64,000 nucleotides of DNA from Mesorhizobium ciceri WSM4083 (GCF_000519305.1 NZ_JAFG01000013.1:26589-90588); one strand, 5' to 3'; shown: positions 26,042 to 35,063, counted from the stretch's first letter. Made by a program: numbers and translations. The notes: generated by a model from the letters alone, not told the origin.

Positions 26042-26344
26042 TTACAAATGGTGTTGTGCCTGTTCCACCTCGATCGTAACATGCGAGAGCCCGTGGATTT
26101 TAGCCAGCCGCGCCTTGTAGTGCGACGGTTGATTCGGGTCCACAGACGCTAGCGCAATGATCGCCGCGTGGTGGCCAGGCCCGACTTGCCAGATGTGCAA
26201 ATCGGTGATGCGCTCGCCGCTACGCTCGATGGCTTCGCGGATTTCACCGGGAAGATCTTCATCACCCGGTACCCTGTCCAGCAGTACACCGCCGGCGTCG
26301 CGGATCAATCCCCATGACCAGCGGGCGATGACCAGTCCCTCAAC
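26042..26344 (-). pseudogene. 3' fragment of a cation diffusion facilitator (DmeF-like)
   Basis: The last ~100 codons of a minus-strand frame encode the cytoplasmic tail of a CDF metal exporter: LVIARWSWGLIRDAGGVLLD, RVPGDEDLPGEIREAIE, ITDLHIWQVGPGHHAAIIAL and then HGLSHVTIEVEQ. All membrane helices except the very end are missing; upstream of about 26344 the sequence is unrelated. DmeF-type proteins export Co/Ni. The truncation borders the operon that starts at 26582, so this may mark an insertion edge of that cassette. Confidence 0.65.
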
Positions 26345-26545
26345 CGATCGGTCTCTTGATGAGAGCGGATTGGCGGCTTGGTGGTGGCGAAGAGCGACAT
26401 TGGACATTGGTGCGTGCCCAAGGGTGCTACCTAATCCTTGCGAAGGCATTCGCCGCCGGTTCAACGGGGGAACTTCCCACTGGCGTTCCATTTGGGTTTC
26501 CCAAGCCGAATCCGGCGGCGACCGGGTGCCCAATCCCTCCCACGC

Positions 26546-26579
26546 TTGCTTTTTAGTGCTTACAACATTATTGTTGTAA
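26546..26579 (+). promoter_or_regulatory. Promoter and palindromic operator of the 26582 operon
   Basis: TTACAACA (26560-26567) and TGTTGTAA (26572-26579) form a perfect 8-bp inverted repeat with a 4-bp spacer, ending 2 bp before the ATG at 26582. TTGCTT (26546-26551) and TATTGT (26569-26574) with a 17-bp gap could be -35 and -10. If so, transcription would start at about the ATG, giving a leaderless message, and a repressor on the palindrome would cover the -10. The XRE protein encoded next is the natural candidate. Confidence 0.55.
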
Positions 26580-26581
26580 AC

Positions 26582-27061
26582 ATGATTCCTGCCCTCGTCC
26601 CATTGCCCGGCTCTCCGTGGACCGTTCTGCCCCCCGGGGTGCACGCGGCGAGTTTGAAAGACGTGGCGGTTGCTTTCGCAACGAATGCCTGGCGGCGTGA
26701 GCTTTTCGAGGGCCTCGTTCTCGCCTCTGGCAGGTTGCGATTGGCTGGATGTCCGGCGATCTATCTCGACGGCAGCTATGTGACCGGCAAGCCGAGGCCC
26801 GGCGACTTCGATGCATGCTGGGACCCTACCGGGGTCGATCCGGCCAAGCTTGATCCCGTGTTCCTGGAATTTGCGAACGGTCGGGCAGCGCAGAAGGCGG
26901 CATTCATGGGCGAGTTCTTTCCGTCCTCAATGATGTGCGTGGATGTCGGGCAGGCATTCGTCGATTTTTTCCAACTGGATCGTTTCACAGGAAAACAGAA
27001 AGGGATCGTCTCCATTCCGCTTTCGGCCGATCCACTTCTCTCCGGGAAGGTGCAGCCATGA
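26582..27061 (+). CDS. Nucleotidyltransferase-like protein (DUF6932 type)
   Basis: A 159-residue protein. ATG 26582 directly follows a palindrome and has no ribosome site. The core AIYLDGSYVTGKPRPGDFDACWD fits the nucleotidyltransferase-fold signature hG[GS]x9-13[DE]h[DE]: GS, nine residues, then DFD. NGRAAQKAAFMGEFFPSS and a terminal FFQLDRFTGKQKGIVSIPL follow, as in DUF6932 proteins. Related minimal nucleotidyltransferases act as toxins or modify partner proteins. The stop codon overlaps the start of the XRE-ImmA/IrrE gene (ATGA), so the two are translated together. A toxin role is inference. Confidence 0.75.
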   Translation: MIPALVPLPGSPWTVLPPGVHAASLKDVAVAFATNAWRRELFEGLVLASGRLRLAGCPAIYLDGSYVTGKPRPGDFDACWDPTGVDPAKLDPVFLEFANGRAAQKAAFMGEFFPSSMMCVDVGQAFVDFFQLDRFTGKQKGIVSIPLSADPLLSGKVQP

Positions 27062-28335
27062 TTTACAGCGACAAACAGTATGGCGTATCGAGTGCGCAAC
27101 TAGCGAAGTTGCAAGACGCGCTTGCTGCTGCGAAGGCGCGCGCATCGGATCAGGCGTGGCTCAAACAGGCGGAGATCGATGGGCTCGAAAGCCAAATCGC
27201 CGATATCGAGGCCGAGCTTGCCGAATTCGATCTGTTGAAATCCGGCCAAGTCTCGTTCTCGAAAACCTATGCGCTGGAAGAATTGCCGCGCGTGCTGGTG
27301 CAGGCGCGAATTGCCTCCGGCATGAGTCAGACGGACCTCGCCGAAAAACTTGGCATGAAGCCGCAACAGGTGCAGCGCTACGAGGCGACCGACTACATGG
27401 GCGCAAGCCTTGGTCGGCTGATCGAGATTTCGAAGGCGCTCGGTGTGAAGGCGTCAGGAAGTTTTGAGGGACCGAAGCAGGCCGGCGGATCGGTGTTCGC
27501 GTGGGGCGATGCCGACGATATCGTCTGGGGTCAGCTTCCCTACAAGGAGATGATCAAACGCAAGTGGTTTGATCTGCCGCGTGGCGCAAACCCGATTAAG
27601 CGCGTGAAGGAATATTTCCTGCACGCGGCCGGACCGCAATTTGCGACGGCGTTTCACCGCAAGAAGATGCGCAGCGGGAACGTGCCGAACGAATATGCGC
27701 TACTCGCGTGGCAGGCGCGCATTCTGGAGCGGGCGCGTAGCAAGATTGAAGCAGAAGAGATCGGAGCCTTCGAACTCGATGACCGGTGGCTGCCAGAGTT
27801 GGTGCGTCTCACGAAACGGAAGGACGGGCCAAAGCGTGCCCGCGATCTGTTGGCCGACAAGGGCATCGTGCTTATCGTCGAACGGCACCTCTCGGGATCG
27901 TATCTCGACGGCGCAGCCATGCTTGCTGACGGCGATACGCCGGTTGTGGGCCTTACGCTGCGATACGACCGACTGGATAATTTCTGGTTCGTGCTAATGC
28001 ACGAGCTCGGTCACGTCTTCCTGCATCTCTTCGACGGTTTGCGCTTCGACTTCTTCGACGAGGAAGGCGGCAATGACGGTGATGCGATCGAGGCGGAGGC
28101 CGACAAATTCGCGCTCGACGCGCTGATACCGGAAGCATTGTGGGATCAGTGTCTGTCCCGCTTCGCCCTGTCGGAAGAGGCGGTGAAGATCGACGCGGAG
28201 ACGATCGGCATCGATCCGAGCATCATCGCGGGGCGCATCAGGAAAGAGCGAGGCAACTACACCATCCTGAACGATTTGGTTGGTCGGGATCAGGTGCGCT
28301 CGCAGCTAGAGGAGGCGAGCGATGATCTTGACTGA
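27058..28335 (+). CDS. XRE helix-turn-helix protein with ImmA/IrrE metallopeptidase domain
   Basis: A 425-residue protein from ATG 27058. Residues ~5-60 form a predicted coiled coil (LQDALAAAKARASDQAW onward, ADIEAELAEFD). An XRE helix-turn-helix follows at ~78-130 (RIASGMSQTDLAEKLGMKPQ, QVQRYEATDY). The C-terminal half has the zinc-protease site FVLMHELGHVFLHLFDG with a downstream EAEADKFALDALIP segment, typical of ImmA/IrrE (COG2856). Such proteins repress and then cleave regulators under stress, and several are antitoxins for adjacent toxins. It sits between a nucleotidyltransferase-like gene (4-bp overlap) and a beta-family gene (14-bp overlap). Confidence 0.9.
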   Translation: MIYSDKQYGVSSAQLAKLQDALAAAKARASDQAWLKQAEIDGLESQIADIEAELAEFDLLKSGQVSFSKTYALEELPRVLVQARIASGMSQTDLAEKLGMKPQQVQRYEATDYMGASLGRLIEISKALGVKASGSFEGPKQAGGSVFAWGDADDIVWGQLPYKEMIKRKWFDLPRGANPIKRVKEYFLHAAGPQFATAFHRKKMRSGNVPNEYALLAWQARILERARSKIEAEEIGAFELDDRWLPELVRLTKRKDGPKRARDLLADKGIVLIVERHLSGSYLDGAAMLADGDTPVVGLTLRYDRLDNFWFVLMHELGHVFLHLFDGLRFDFFDEEGGNDGDAIEAEADKFALDALIPEALWDQCLSRFALSEEAVKIDAETIGIDPSIIAGRIRKERGNYTILNDLVGRDQVRSQLEEASDDLD

Positions 28336-29407
28336 GGATATGTATGTTCCGGCGCTGCGATGGCGTCAGGGCGAATACCAGGCGCTTGCCCGCCTTGCCG
28401 CCGCCGCCAAGGACCGTACCGTTCCCTATGTCACCATTCCGGAAGTCGAATTCGATTTCGAGTTGTGGCAGCCGAAGAAGACGGTTCAGGAGCACGTCCA
28501 TCCGTTTGCGGCCCGCTTCAATGCCAAGTGGGGGCAGCGGCCCGCGTGGGTTGGCGTGCATCCAACCATTTCCGGCAAACCGATGGGGGACGGCCGCGAC
28601 ATCTTCACATACGTGTTCGAAGCCCTGCGGGAATTCCAGGCGAATGCGATGCCGGCCGTTCACCTCGATGCCTCCCCACCCATGGTCGCATCCGTTGCAG
28701 GGATCGTTGCGGCCGATGGCCTTGGAGCGGCCATCGCGGTCCGGCTGGAGGACCTGATGAAGCCGGATGCGCGCACGCGCATCGAGGCTTTGACCGCGTC
28801 GCTCGCTTTATCCTTCGACGAAGTTGACCTCGTTATCGATCTCGGTGCACCGAATTTTGAGCCCTACAATGCTTTCGCAGGCGCGCTTATTGCGGCCATG
28901 CAAAAGCTTGGTGACCTGCATGCCTTCCGCAATTTCGTCGTCATCGGTACGGCGATTCCGGAGACGTTCAAGGATGTTGCCAAGGGTGCCGACCAGCTCC
29001 CGCGCCATGACTGGCTCTTCTATCAAACGCTACTCGGCAAGTTGCCTCCCGGCATGCGGCAGCCCAATTTCGGCGACTACACAATCGTCCATCCGGAATT
29101 CGCGCCGGTGGACATGCGCAAGATCAAGTCGGCCGGCAAGCTCGTCTATACGACGTCGACGGCGTGGGAGGTCCGCAAAGGCGGGGCATTCCGAGACCAT
29201 CCGGAGCAGATGCACGACCACTGTGATTCGATCGTGGCGTCCGGCAAGTTCAGCGGAGCGGGTTTCTCAAGCGGCGATGACTACATCGCCAAATGTGCGG
29301 CGCGGACGGCGAAGCCCAGCAATCAGCCCTGGTGGAAGTTCGTTACGATCAACCACCACATCACGCATGTGCTGGACGATCTCTCCACGTCTGGCGCTGC
29401 ACCATGA
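28322..29407 (+). CDS. Beta-family (T4 beta protein-like / sce7725-like) protein
   Basis: A 361-residue protein starting at 28322, inside the end of the XRE-ImmA/IrrE gene. Family-like segments are MYVPALRWRQGEYQALARLA, VPYVTIPEVEFDFE, VDLVIDLGAPNFEPYNAF, HDWLFYQTLLGKLP and FGDYTIVHPEFAPVDMRKIK, YTTSTAWEVRKGG. I recognise it as the 'beta protein' family, which often pairs with sce7726-type genes. Its activity is unknown. Here a convergent sce7726 gene overlaps its 3' end by 47 bp. Together with the upstream genes it looks like a defence or addiction cassette. Confidence 0.75.
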   Translation: MILTEDMYVPALRWRQGEYQALARLAAAAKDRTVPYVTIPEVEFDFELWQPKKTVQEHVHPFAARFNAKWGQRPAWVGVHPTISGKPMGDGRDIFTYVFEALREFQANAMPAVHLDASPPMVASVAGIVAADGLGAAIAVRLEDLMKPDARTRIEALTASLALSFDEVDLVIDLGAPNFEPYNAFAGALIAAMQKLGDLHAFRNFVVIGTAIPETFKDVAKGADQLPRHDWLFYQTLLGKLPPGMRQPNFGDYTIVHPEFAPVDMRKIKSAGKLVYTTSTAWEVRKGGAFRDHPEQMHDHCDSIVASGKFSGAGFSSGDDYIAKCAARTAKPSNQPWWKFVTINHHITHVLDDLSTSGAAP

Positions 29408-29966
29408 AAGCGCGGATGGAGGCGGTGATCTCACGAAGCGTCATGGTCTCGCAAAGTATCTCGTAAAGCTGTCTTCTCGGCCGTCGCAGGTCCTTCGGCG
29501 CATATCCGGCCTGGCCCAGGAGTTCGATGACTTCATCCCGCCAGAGAAGATGCGCCATCATGACCGGATCGATGTCGGGGTTGGCGACGGAGTTTCGCAA
29601 CACATGGAAGCTGACACCGCCCCTTGGTCCCTGCTCGGCCGCGATCACGCCGCACCATTCGGGAGCGTGACTCATGATGCTTGCGACATGCTTCGGCGCG
29701 GCCACGAGTGTGAGCTTTTGTAGCGTCTGGCGGTAGATATCTATCTGCGTAGCGAACCGGTCTAGGCTGTCCTTGGCGCTCTTGATTTCATAGCCGTGGA
29801 TGCAGCCGTTGATGACGGCGACATCGATGCGGCTTCGGGCGTGCGCGAGGCCAAGTTCGTCGATCACGAGCGTATCGGGATGAGATTTGGCGTGTCGCAA
29901 TCGTTTGGCGTGTAGCGCAGAGCGAATGTCTGCGTCTGTCGTTCCCAACTTTGTCATGGCTGGCAT
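29361..29966 (-). CDS. sce7726 family protein, PD-(D/E)xK nuclease-like
   Basis: A 201-residue protein from ATG 29966 (MPAMTKLGTTD) with GGAGGATAAC in front. After ADIRSALHAKRLRHAKSHPD comes SRIDVAVINGCIHGYEIKSA, in which the aspartate of RID and the EIK triad fit a PD-(D/E)xK nuclease core. KDSLDRFATQIDIYRQTLQKL follows, as in Mrr-like enzymes. It is transcribed towards the beta-family gene and overlaps its end by 47 bp. Families sce7725/sce7726 are usually neighbours. A DNA-cutting role in defence is likely but not demonstrated. Confidence 0.75.
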   Translation of the reverse strand: MPAMTKLGTTDADIRSALHAKRLRHAKSHPDTLVIDELGLAHARSRIDVAVINGCIHGYEIKSAKDSLDRFATQIDIYRQTLQKLTLVAAPKHVASIMSHAPEWCGVIAAEQGPRGGVSFHVLRNSVANPDIDPVMMAHLLWRDEVIELLGQAGYAPKDLRRPRRQLYEILCETMTLREITASIRAFMVQRQTWRDRPAHA

Positions 29967-30154
29967 TGTTATCCTCCAGCTTATGTTCTGCCGGAGGTTA
30001 TGCTCCAAGCCAAGGTGGCATTCTGACTCACCTGACATTTCTCAAGCGTGTCACCGGCAATGTCCGCTTCTGGTCGTCGGAAAGCCAGCTGGAACGACCG
30101 AATCCGTCGCGCATACCAGACATTCGGCATCTGCTCCCCCTCGCGTTGCTCGTC

Positions 30155-30547
30155 TCATGCCTTCCACATCGTCGATCGGAGAACAGCCTGCATATGCTCT
30201 GCGAGGTCGAGTTCACCGCGCGCCTCAATCTCTAAAAGATATCGGGCCTTGGCCAGGCGATCCCCTTCCCCAACGGCGGCATAGCTGCAGACGGCGACCA
30301 GCGCCCTCTCCTCCGCCCGGCTGGCTCTGTCGCCACCGCCGATGTCATGCAGGGCTTTGCCGAACGCAGCATAAGCTGTCTTGTGCGCCTCAATCAGCGC
30401 TCGCAGATTATTGGACGGTCCTTGGTCTCGACCCTGCGGCTCTGTACCATGCGCCGCCACCGCCACCGCCAGCGTCGACGCGACTGCGCTGCCCGCGTGC
30501 AAGAGCAGGGCGCGGCGACTGATCTTAGACGTGGCAAACTCTCCCAT
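30155..30547 (-). CDS. Exported hypothetical protein
   Basis: A 130-residue protein whose N-terminus (KISRRALLLHAGSAVASTLA, then VAVAAHG) resembles a signal sequence with a twin-arginine-like SRRALL start. The mature part is helical and Ala-rich (EAHKTAYAAFGKALHDIGGG, EERALVAVCSYAAVGEGDRL), a type I have seen among small rhizobial exported proteins without function. AAGGAA is very close to the ATG. It follows the sce7726 gene on the same strand with a 188-bp gap on the promoter side and may be unrelated to it. Confidence 0.6.
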   Translation of the reverse strand: MGEFATSKISRRALLLHAGSAVASTLAVAVAAHGTEPQGRDQGPSNNLRALIEAHKTAYAAFGKALHDIGGGDRASRAEERALVAVCSYAAVGEGDRLAKARYLLEIEARGELDLAEHMQAVLRSTMWKA

Positions 30548-31095
30548 TTCCTTCGATGGCGATAGGACCCTAACGCGATGGTTTGCGCATTCGTGTCAGG
30601 ATTGACAGACCCTATGGCAGCGGCCATCCGGTGCGGGCGATGCGCAGCGCCCGCATCTCGGACGGTATGCCGCGCTGCCGGCAACCTTCGATTTAGACTC
30701 AGACTGTCGCGACTGGTCGCTTTCATCAGGACCGTCAAGCCGATGCATCCGCAGTGCTGAGGATGGCGCCAGCCGACAAGCCAGCGCTGGCAGCCGTGCC
30801 GACCGCCATCGCAAGCCACAAAGCCAGTTCGACGAGATTCTGACGTTTAGGATCCACCAACTCAGCTGCTCGCTGGCCGGATCGTTCAGCGAGTCGTAGC
30901 AGGGGTGTGACGAGCCAATCCTTGAAGAGGCGCTCGACGTGGTCGCGATAACGCAGGCGCCTTTTCTGCGCCTCGGGTCGTCCAAGGTGAAGCGGACGCG
31001 TCAACCTTGTGATGAAGTCGAGCCTTTGCCAGTGGCGAGCTGGCAGGCGGCATCGATCACCAGCTTGCCTGGCGGCGCTTGGACCCGACTCATCA
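30548..31095. other. 548 bp without a confident gene
   Basis: A minus-strand frame of 148 codons (30735-31181) begins inside nolO and ends in a hydrophobic stretch (LVELALWLAMAVGTAASAGL). It has no ribosome site and overlaps nolO by 86 bp, so I leave it uncalled. It may be the tail of a lost membrane protein gene. Confidence 0.4.
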
Positions 31096-33150
31096 TCACG
31101 CTGAGAGCCTGTTATGCTGACCCAACGTTTGATCGCAGTCTTGATCGATACGAGAAGCTTGTGATGGATGCAACTGAACAAGGCGCTGCTCCCACAGTCG
31201 TCGCAGCTCCTCCATCAGAGCTTCACACTGAGCCTTATGCAGCTTAAATGCATCCAGGAGATCCTCCACCACGGCTTCGCCCTCAATCCGCATCAGCAGA
31301 TCGAACAAGTCGTGTGAGATTCGCACACTGTCACTGCTGGAATGGTTCGCACGGATCTCGCAGACAGTCTCCTGACGATCCCGCGCTGTGTAAGCACGAG
31401 CCTGATGGAGGGACACATAGGGCGGCAATGAAACCGCAAGCGCAGTCCAATCCTGCAGCGTTGCTGCCCGCTTTTTCACCAGGAAGGGCCCGACCACAAG
31501 TCCATCCAGCTCTGTCGTCAAAAATGTGGCAATCGCGTCTGCAACCGAATCCACGATCGGTTCGGCGTTGTTGTTAAAGGACGTGTTCAGCAGAATTGGG
31601 GTGCCTGTCCGCTGCTTGAACGCGTTGATGACGTCCCAGTAAGCGGGATTGGCGTTGCGCGATACCGTTTGCAGGCGAGCCGTACCGTCGACGTGGGTAA
31701 TGGCGCCGAGCAAGGCGCGCTTTGAGTCACGCACGCGAACAACGAAGTTCATGAATGGAAATTCGTGTTTACCGTCCGGGAGGTCGAAGAATTCGCTGGC
31801 ATGCTCTTCCAGCACAGATGGCGCGAACGGCCGATAGCCTTCGCGCTTCTTGACCATCGCATTGATCCGGTCCTTGTTTGCGGCGGGCCGAGGGTCGGCC
31901 AGAATGCTGCGGTTGCCCAGGGCACGCGGCCCAAACTCCGAACGACCCTGCACCCAGCCGATCACGGCGCCCTCGGCGATCCAGTCGGCTGCACTGCTTG
32001 CCACGTCATCAGAGCGTTCAAACTCGATATGTCTGGCCCATGTATTCAGTTCCTGTTGCACGGCGAGCTCGCTCCCTAGATCAGGACCCCAATAGACCTG
32101 TTGCAGCCGCTCACGCGGCGCGGGGCAGCCCATCTCGTTGGAGACTATGAGCGCAGCGCCCAAGGCGCAGCCAGCGTCGTGAGACGCGGGCTGCACGAAG
32201 ATGTCCTCGAAAAGCCCTGAATACAGCAGCTTGCCGTTCATCGTGCAGTTGTGGGCAACCCCGCCAGCCAGGCACAGCCGCTTCATACCGGTGGCCTCGC
32301 GGTGATGCCGCAGAATGTGGAACACGATCCGCTCAAGAGCTTCCTGCAGTGACGCACTCACATCTCGATGCTGCTGGGAGAAGGGCATTCCCTTTCGCCT
32401 GACCTGGATGTAGCGGAGCAACGCCGGACCGATGCGGTCGAGGTGAACACGATAGCCACCGTCGTGGGCGGAGAGCTCGTAGAACTGCTGGAAGAGATCG
32501 CGATAGGGAGCGGGATCCCCGTAGGGGGCGAGTCCCATTACCTTGTATTCGTCGAATAAGCCGTAGCCGAGATAGCGAATCGTCTCGAGATAAAACAGCC
32601 CAAGAGAGTTGTTCTCAGGGAAAGTCTCGAGTTGCGTAACGTTTGTGCCAGACCCGACCGCCACGAGGCCTGACAGGAAATCGCCGGAGCCATCAATCGC
32701 CAGGATAAGGCTTTCCTCGAAGCCCGACATTGCAAACGCGCTGACGGCATGCGCCTGATGATGACTTACGAACGAAATCCGCGAACTGTCGAATTTAGTG
32801 CCGAACTCACGCGCCAGCAGATCCTGTAGCAAGGGTTTCGCACCCAGCGGAGTGGGCTGGGAAGCGGAGACACCTTCAAGCATGGCGTTGGCAAACGGCT
32901 CGCTGGCGTAGACCGCGACACAATCAATGTCGCTGAGCTGAACCCCCGCCGCTGAGAGACAGTATTGAATCGAACGAATTGGCAGCTTGTTGGAGTGTTT
33001 GATCCGGTTGAGGCGTTCCTCTTCTACGGCGGCTATCACCTGTCCGTCTCGGACGAGCACCGCGGCGCCATCGTGCATGAAAGCATTCGCAAGCTCGAAT
33101 CGGCTTTCATGGACTTGGTCAAGTCCGCCGCTAATTCCCAGACACAGCAT
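31096..33150 (-). CDS. nolO: NolO/NodU-family carbamoyltransferase (Nod-factor decoration)
   Basis: A 684-residue protein from ATG 33150 (MLCLGISGGLD) with GGAG seven bases upstream; an in-frame start at 33207 is less suitable. The N-terminal ASKHA kinase-like domain shows FMHDGAAVLVRDGQVIAAVE, EERLNRIKHSNKLP, SFVSHHQAHAVSAF and LAIDGSGDFLSG. The C-terminal YrdC-like domain has GWVQGRSEFGPRALGNRSIL and PILLNTSFNNNAEPIVDS. NolO puts a carbamoyl group on the non-reducing end sugar of Nod factors. The length fits NolO. A degenerate nod box lies 112 bp upstream, so NodD control with flavonoids is likely. Confidence 0.75.
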   Translation of the reverse strand: MLCLGISGGLDQVHESRFELANAFMHDGAAVLVRDGQVIAAVEEERLNRIKHSNKLPIRSIQYCLSAAGVQLSDIDCVAVYASEPFANAMLEGVSASQPTPLGAKPLLQDLLAREFGTKFDSSRISFVSHHQAHAVSAFAMSGFEESLILAIDGSGDFLSGLVAVGSGTNVTQLETFPENNSLGLFYLETIRYLGYGLFDEYKVMGLAPYGDPAPYRDLFQQFYELSAHDGGYRVHLDRIGPALLRYIQVRRKGMPFSQQHRDVSASLQEALERIVFHILRHHREATGMKRLCLAGGVAHNCTMNGKLLYSGLFEDIFVQPASHDAGCALGAALIVSNEMGCPAPRERLQQVYWGPDLGSELAVQQELNTWARHIEFERSDDVASSAADWIAEGAVIGWVQGRSEFGPRALGNRSILADPRPAANKDRINAMVKKREGYRPFAPSVLEEHASEFFDLPDGKHEFPFMNFVVRVRDSKRALLGAITHVDGTARLQTVSRNANPAYWDVINAFKQRTGTPILLNTSFNNNAEPIVDSVADAIATFLTTELDGLVVGPFLVKKRAATLQDWTALAVSLPPYVSLHQARAYTARDRQETVCEIRANHSSSDSVRISHDLFDLLMRIEGEAVVEDLLDAFKLHKAQCEALMEELRRLWEQRLVQLHPSQASRIDQDCDQTLGQHNRLSA

Positions 33151-33261
33151 TTCTATCTCCACATCGTGACGGGCAAGCCAGATCGGCCTGCCTCGGATCG
33201 TTTCCATCTAAATGGGCCATCGGTGCGCGTGAGGTGCCTGTGTCCATGCAAGATTTCGGAT

Positions 33262-33309
33262 GAGTGATGAAATCGTTTGTTTCGATCAAAAGCATTCACG
33301 ACATGGATA
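33262..33309 (-). promoter_or_regulatory. Nod box upstream of nolO (degenerate)
   Basis: Read on the minus strand, the 48 bp contain ATCCATGTCGTGAATG, then ATCGAAACAAACGATTT, which follow the nod-box layout (ATCCAY...GATG, ATCnAAACAATCnATTT). It aligns base by base without gaps with the clearer nod box at 36597-36644, with about 30 identities. NodD proteins bind such sites. Confidence 0.65.
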
Positions 33310-33647
33310 GCTGCCGGGGATGCGCTTCAAATGACCGGCGATTAATCTCTCTCTTTGCATGGCGACTTGGTCTGACAAGTCTGCCAATCTTTACGAAGCG
33401 AACGCATGAAGGCGCTAGAAGCGAGAGCGGCGACGAAGGAACTGAGTTCCAAATCGTGCGTATGGAAATGTGATGCGCGATGCCTTTGGGCCATGCGCGA
33501 ACAGCCCTTCTAACCAGCATTTTGGAAAGTGCGCAGCCTCACCGCTGATGCCATTAACCAGCGCGATTTTTCTCGCTAAAGCTGGAACGCAGGGAAGGAA
33601 ACGCGGACCAAGTTCCTGCTCGGGTTACGACCTGTAGTGTTTGGCTG
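33310..33647. other. 338 bp between noeJ and the nolO nod box, no gene
   Basis: No start with a ribosome site and no motif on either strand; I see no terminator with a T-run. Confidence 0.5.
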
Positions 33648-35063
33648 TCAGGTGCGACCGTATACGTCCTCAAGCCGCACGATGTCATCTTCGTCGAGGT
33701 AGTCGCCGCTCTGCACCTCAATCATCACAAGGCCGATGCTACCCGGGTTCTCGAGCCGGTGTTTGTGGCCGCATGGGATGTAGGTCGACTGGTCGGTGGT
33801 CAGGAACAGTTCCTGGTCGCCGTTGATGATCTTCGCGGTGCCGCTCACCACGACCCAGTGCTCGGAGCGGTGGTAGTGCATCTGAAGGCTCAAGCGCCCG
33901 CCTGGCTTCACCTCGATGCGCTTGATCTTGAAGCGCTCGCCTTCCTCCAGGACCGTGTAGGTACCCCAGGGCCGGTGCACCGTGTTGTGTAGCAAGTGCG
34001 CCTTGTGTCCCGCCGCCTTTAGTCCTTCGAAGAGCTTCTTGACGTCTTGGACGCGATCGCGGGATGCAACAAGCAATGCATCCGGGGAATCCACGATCAC
34101 CAGGTCGCTGATGCCGACCGTGCCGATGACCCGCTTATCCGCGCTTATGTAACTGCCCACGGTGTCCACCACGTGGACATCGCCGCGAATCCTGTTGCCG
34201 CTCCCGTCAGCAGCGACCAGTTCGGCCATCGCATTCCAAGACCCAATGTCGTTCCACCCCATTTCGCAGGGGACCACAGCGAGATTGTGGGTTTTTTCCA
34301 TTACGGCACGGTCGAGCGAAATACGCGGCGCCCGGACGAAGTGCTCGGACGAGAGTTCGATGGTAGCAAAGCAGTCGCGATCAACGATTGCGGCGTTCTC
34401 GTAGCTGCCGAGAACGGCATCGATGACCTCCGGGCAATGCAAGGCCATTTCGTCGAGCATGAGCTGCGCCTTGAAGCAGAAGATGCCGGCGTTCCAGAAG
34501 AAGCGTTTGGAGGCGACGTAGGATTTGGCAGTCTCGATGTCCGGTTTCTCGACAAACCGGACGACTTCCTCACCGTCGGCCTCGATATAGCCGAACGCCG
34601 TGTCCGGTCTGTCAGGCGTTATGCCCAGGGTTGCGATGCGCCCGCAGTGCGCGTGTTCGATGGCCCGGCTCATGGCGGTTTGAAATGCCGACAGATCGCC
34701 AATCATATGGTCGGCAGGAAAAACGCATAGGATCGCATCAGGACCTTGTGTTCCCTCGGCATGAATCGTTGCCGCAGCGACGGCGGCAGCAGTATCACGA
34801 CCCTCCGGCTCAAGCAGAAAGGTGCGCGGCAAAAGAACGGAATCGAGCTCGTCGAAATCGTCTTTCATGAGGAGAAGGTGTCCAGTCGAGGCCACCGCAA
34901 CAAACTCGACGACGTCCTGCATCGACTCCGCACGCAGCACGGTATGCTGGATGAGCGAACGCCCATCCGTCACCTTGAGGAAAGGTTTGGGGTGTGATTG
35001 CCTTGAGGCAGGCCACAAACGCGAGCCGGCTCCCCCGCCGATGATGACCGGAACCACTTTCAT
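33648..35063 (-). CDS. noeJ: Mannose-1-phosphate guanylyltransferase (NoeJ-like)
   Basis: A 471-residue bifunctional-type ManC/NoeJ protein. The nucleotidyltransferase motif GGGAGSRLWPASRQSHPKPF is at the N-terminus, with FPADHMIGD and FVEKPDIETAKSYV downstream. The C-terminal cupin is HRPWGTYTVLEEGERFKIKR, then VKPGGRLSLQMHYHRSEHW. It makes GDP-mannose, the precursor of the GDP-fucose used to fucosylate Nod factors (with noeL and nolK, not in this window). It overlaps noeK by one base (TGATG), so one operon from the nod box at 36597. A ManC for exopolysaccharide would look the same; the nod box decides. Confidence 0.82.
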   Translation of the reverse strand: MKVVPVIIGGGAGSRLWPASRQSHPKPFLKVTDGRSLIQHTVLRAESMQDVVEFVAVASTGHLLLMKDDFDELDSVLLPRTFLLEPEGRDTAAAVAAATIHAEGTQGPDAILCVFPADHMIGDLSAFQTAMSRAIEHAHCGRIATLGITPDRPDTAFGYIEADGEEVVRFVEKPDIETAKSYVASKRFFWNAGIFCFKAQLMLDEMALHCPEVIDAVLGSYENAAIVDRDCFATIELSSEHFVRAPRISLDRAVMEKTHNLAVVPCEMGWNDIGSWNAMAELVAADGSGNRIRGDVHVVDTVGSYISADKRVIGTVGISDLVIVDSPDALLVASRDRVQDVKKLFEGLKAAGHKAHLLHNTVHRPWGTYTVLEEGERFKIKRIEVKPGGRLSLQMHYHRSEHWVVVSGTAKIINGDQELFLTTDQSTYIPCGHKHRLENPGSIGLVMIEVQSGDYLDEDDIVRLEDVYGRT

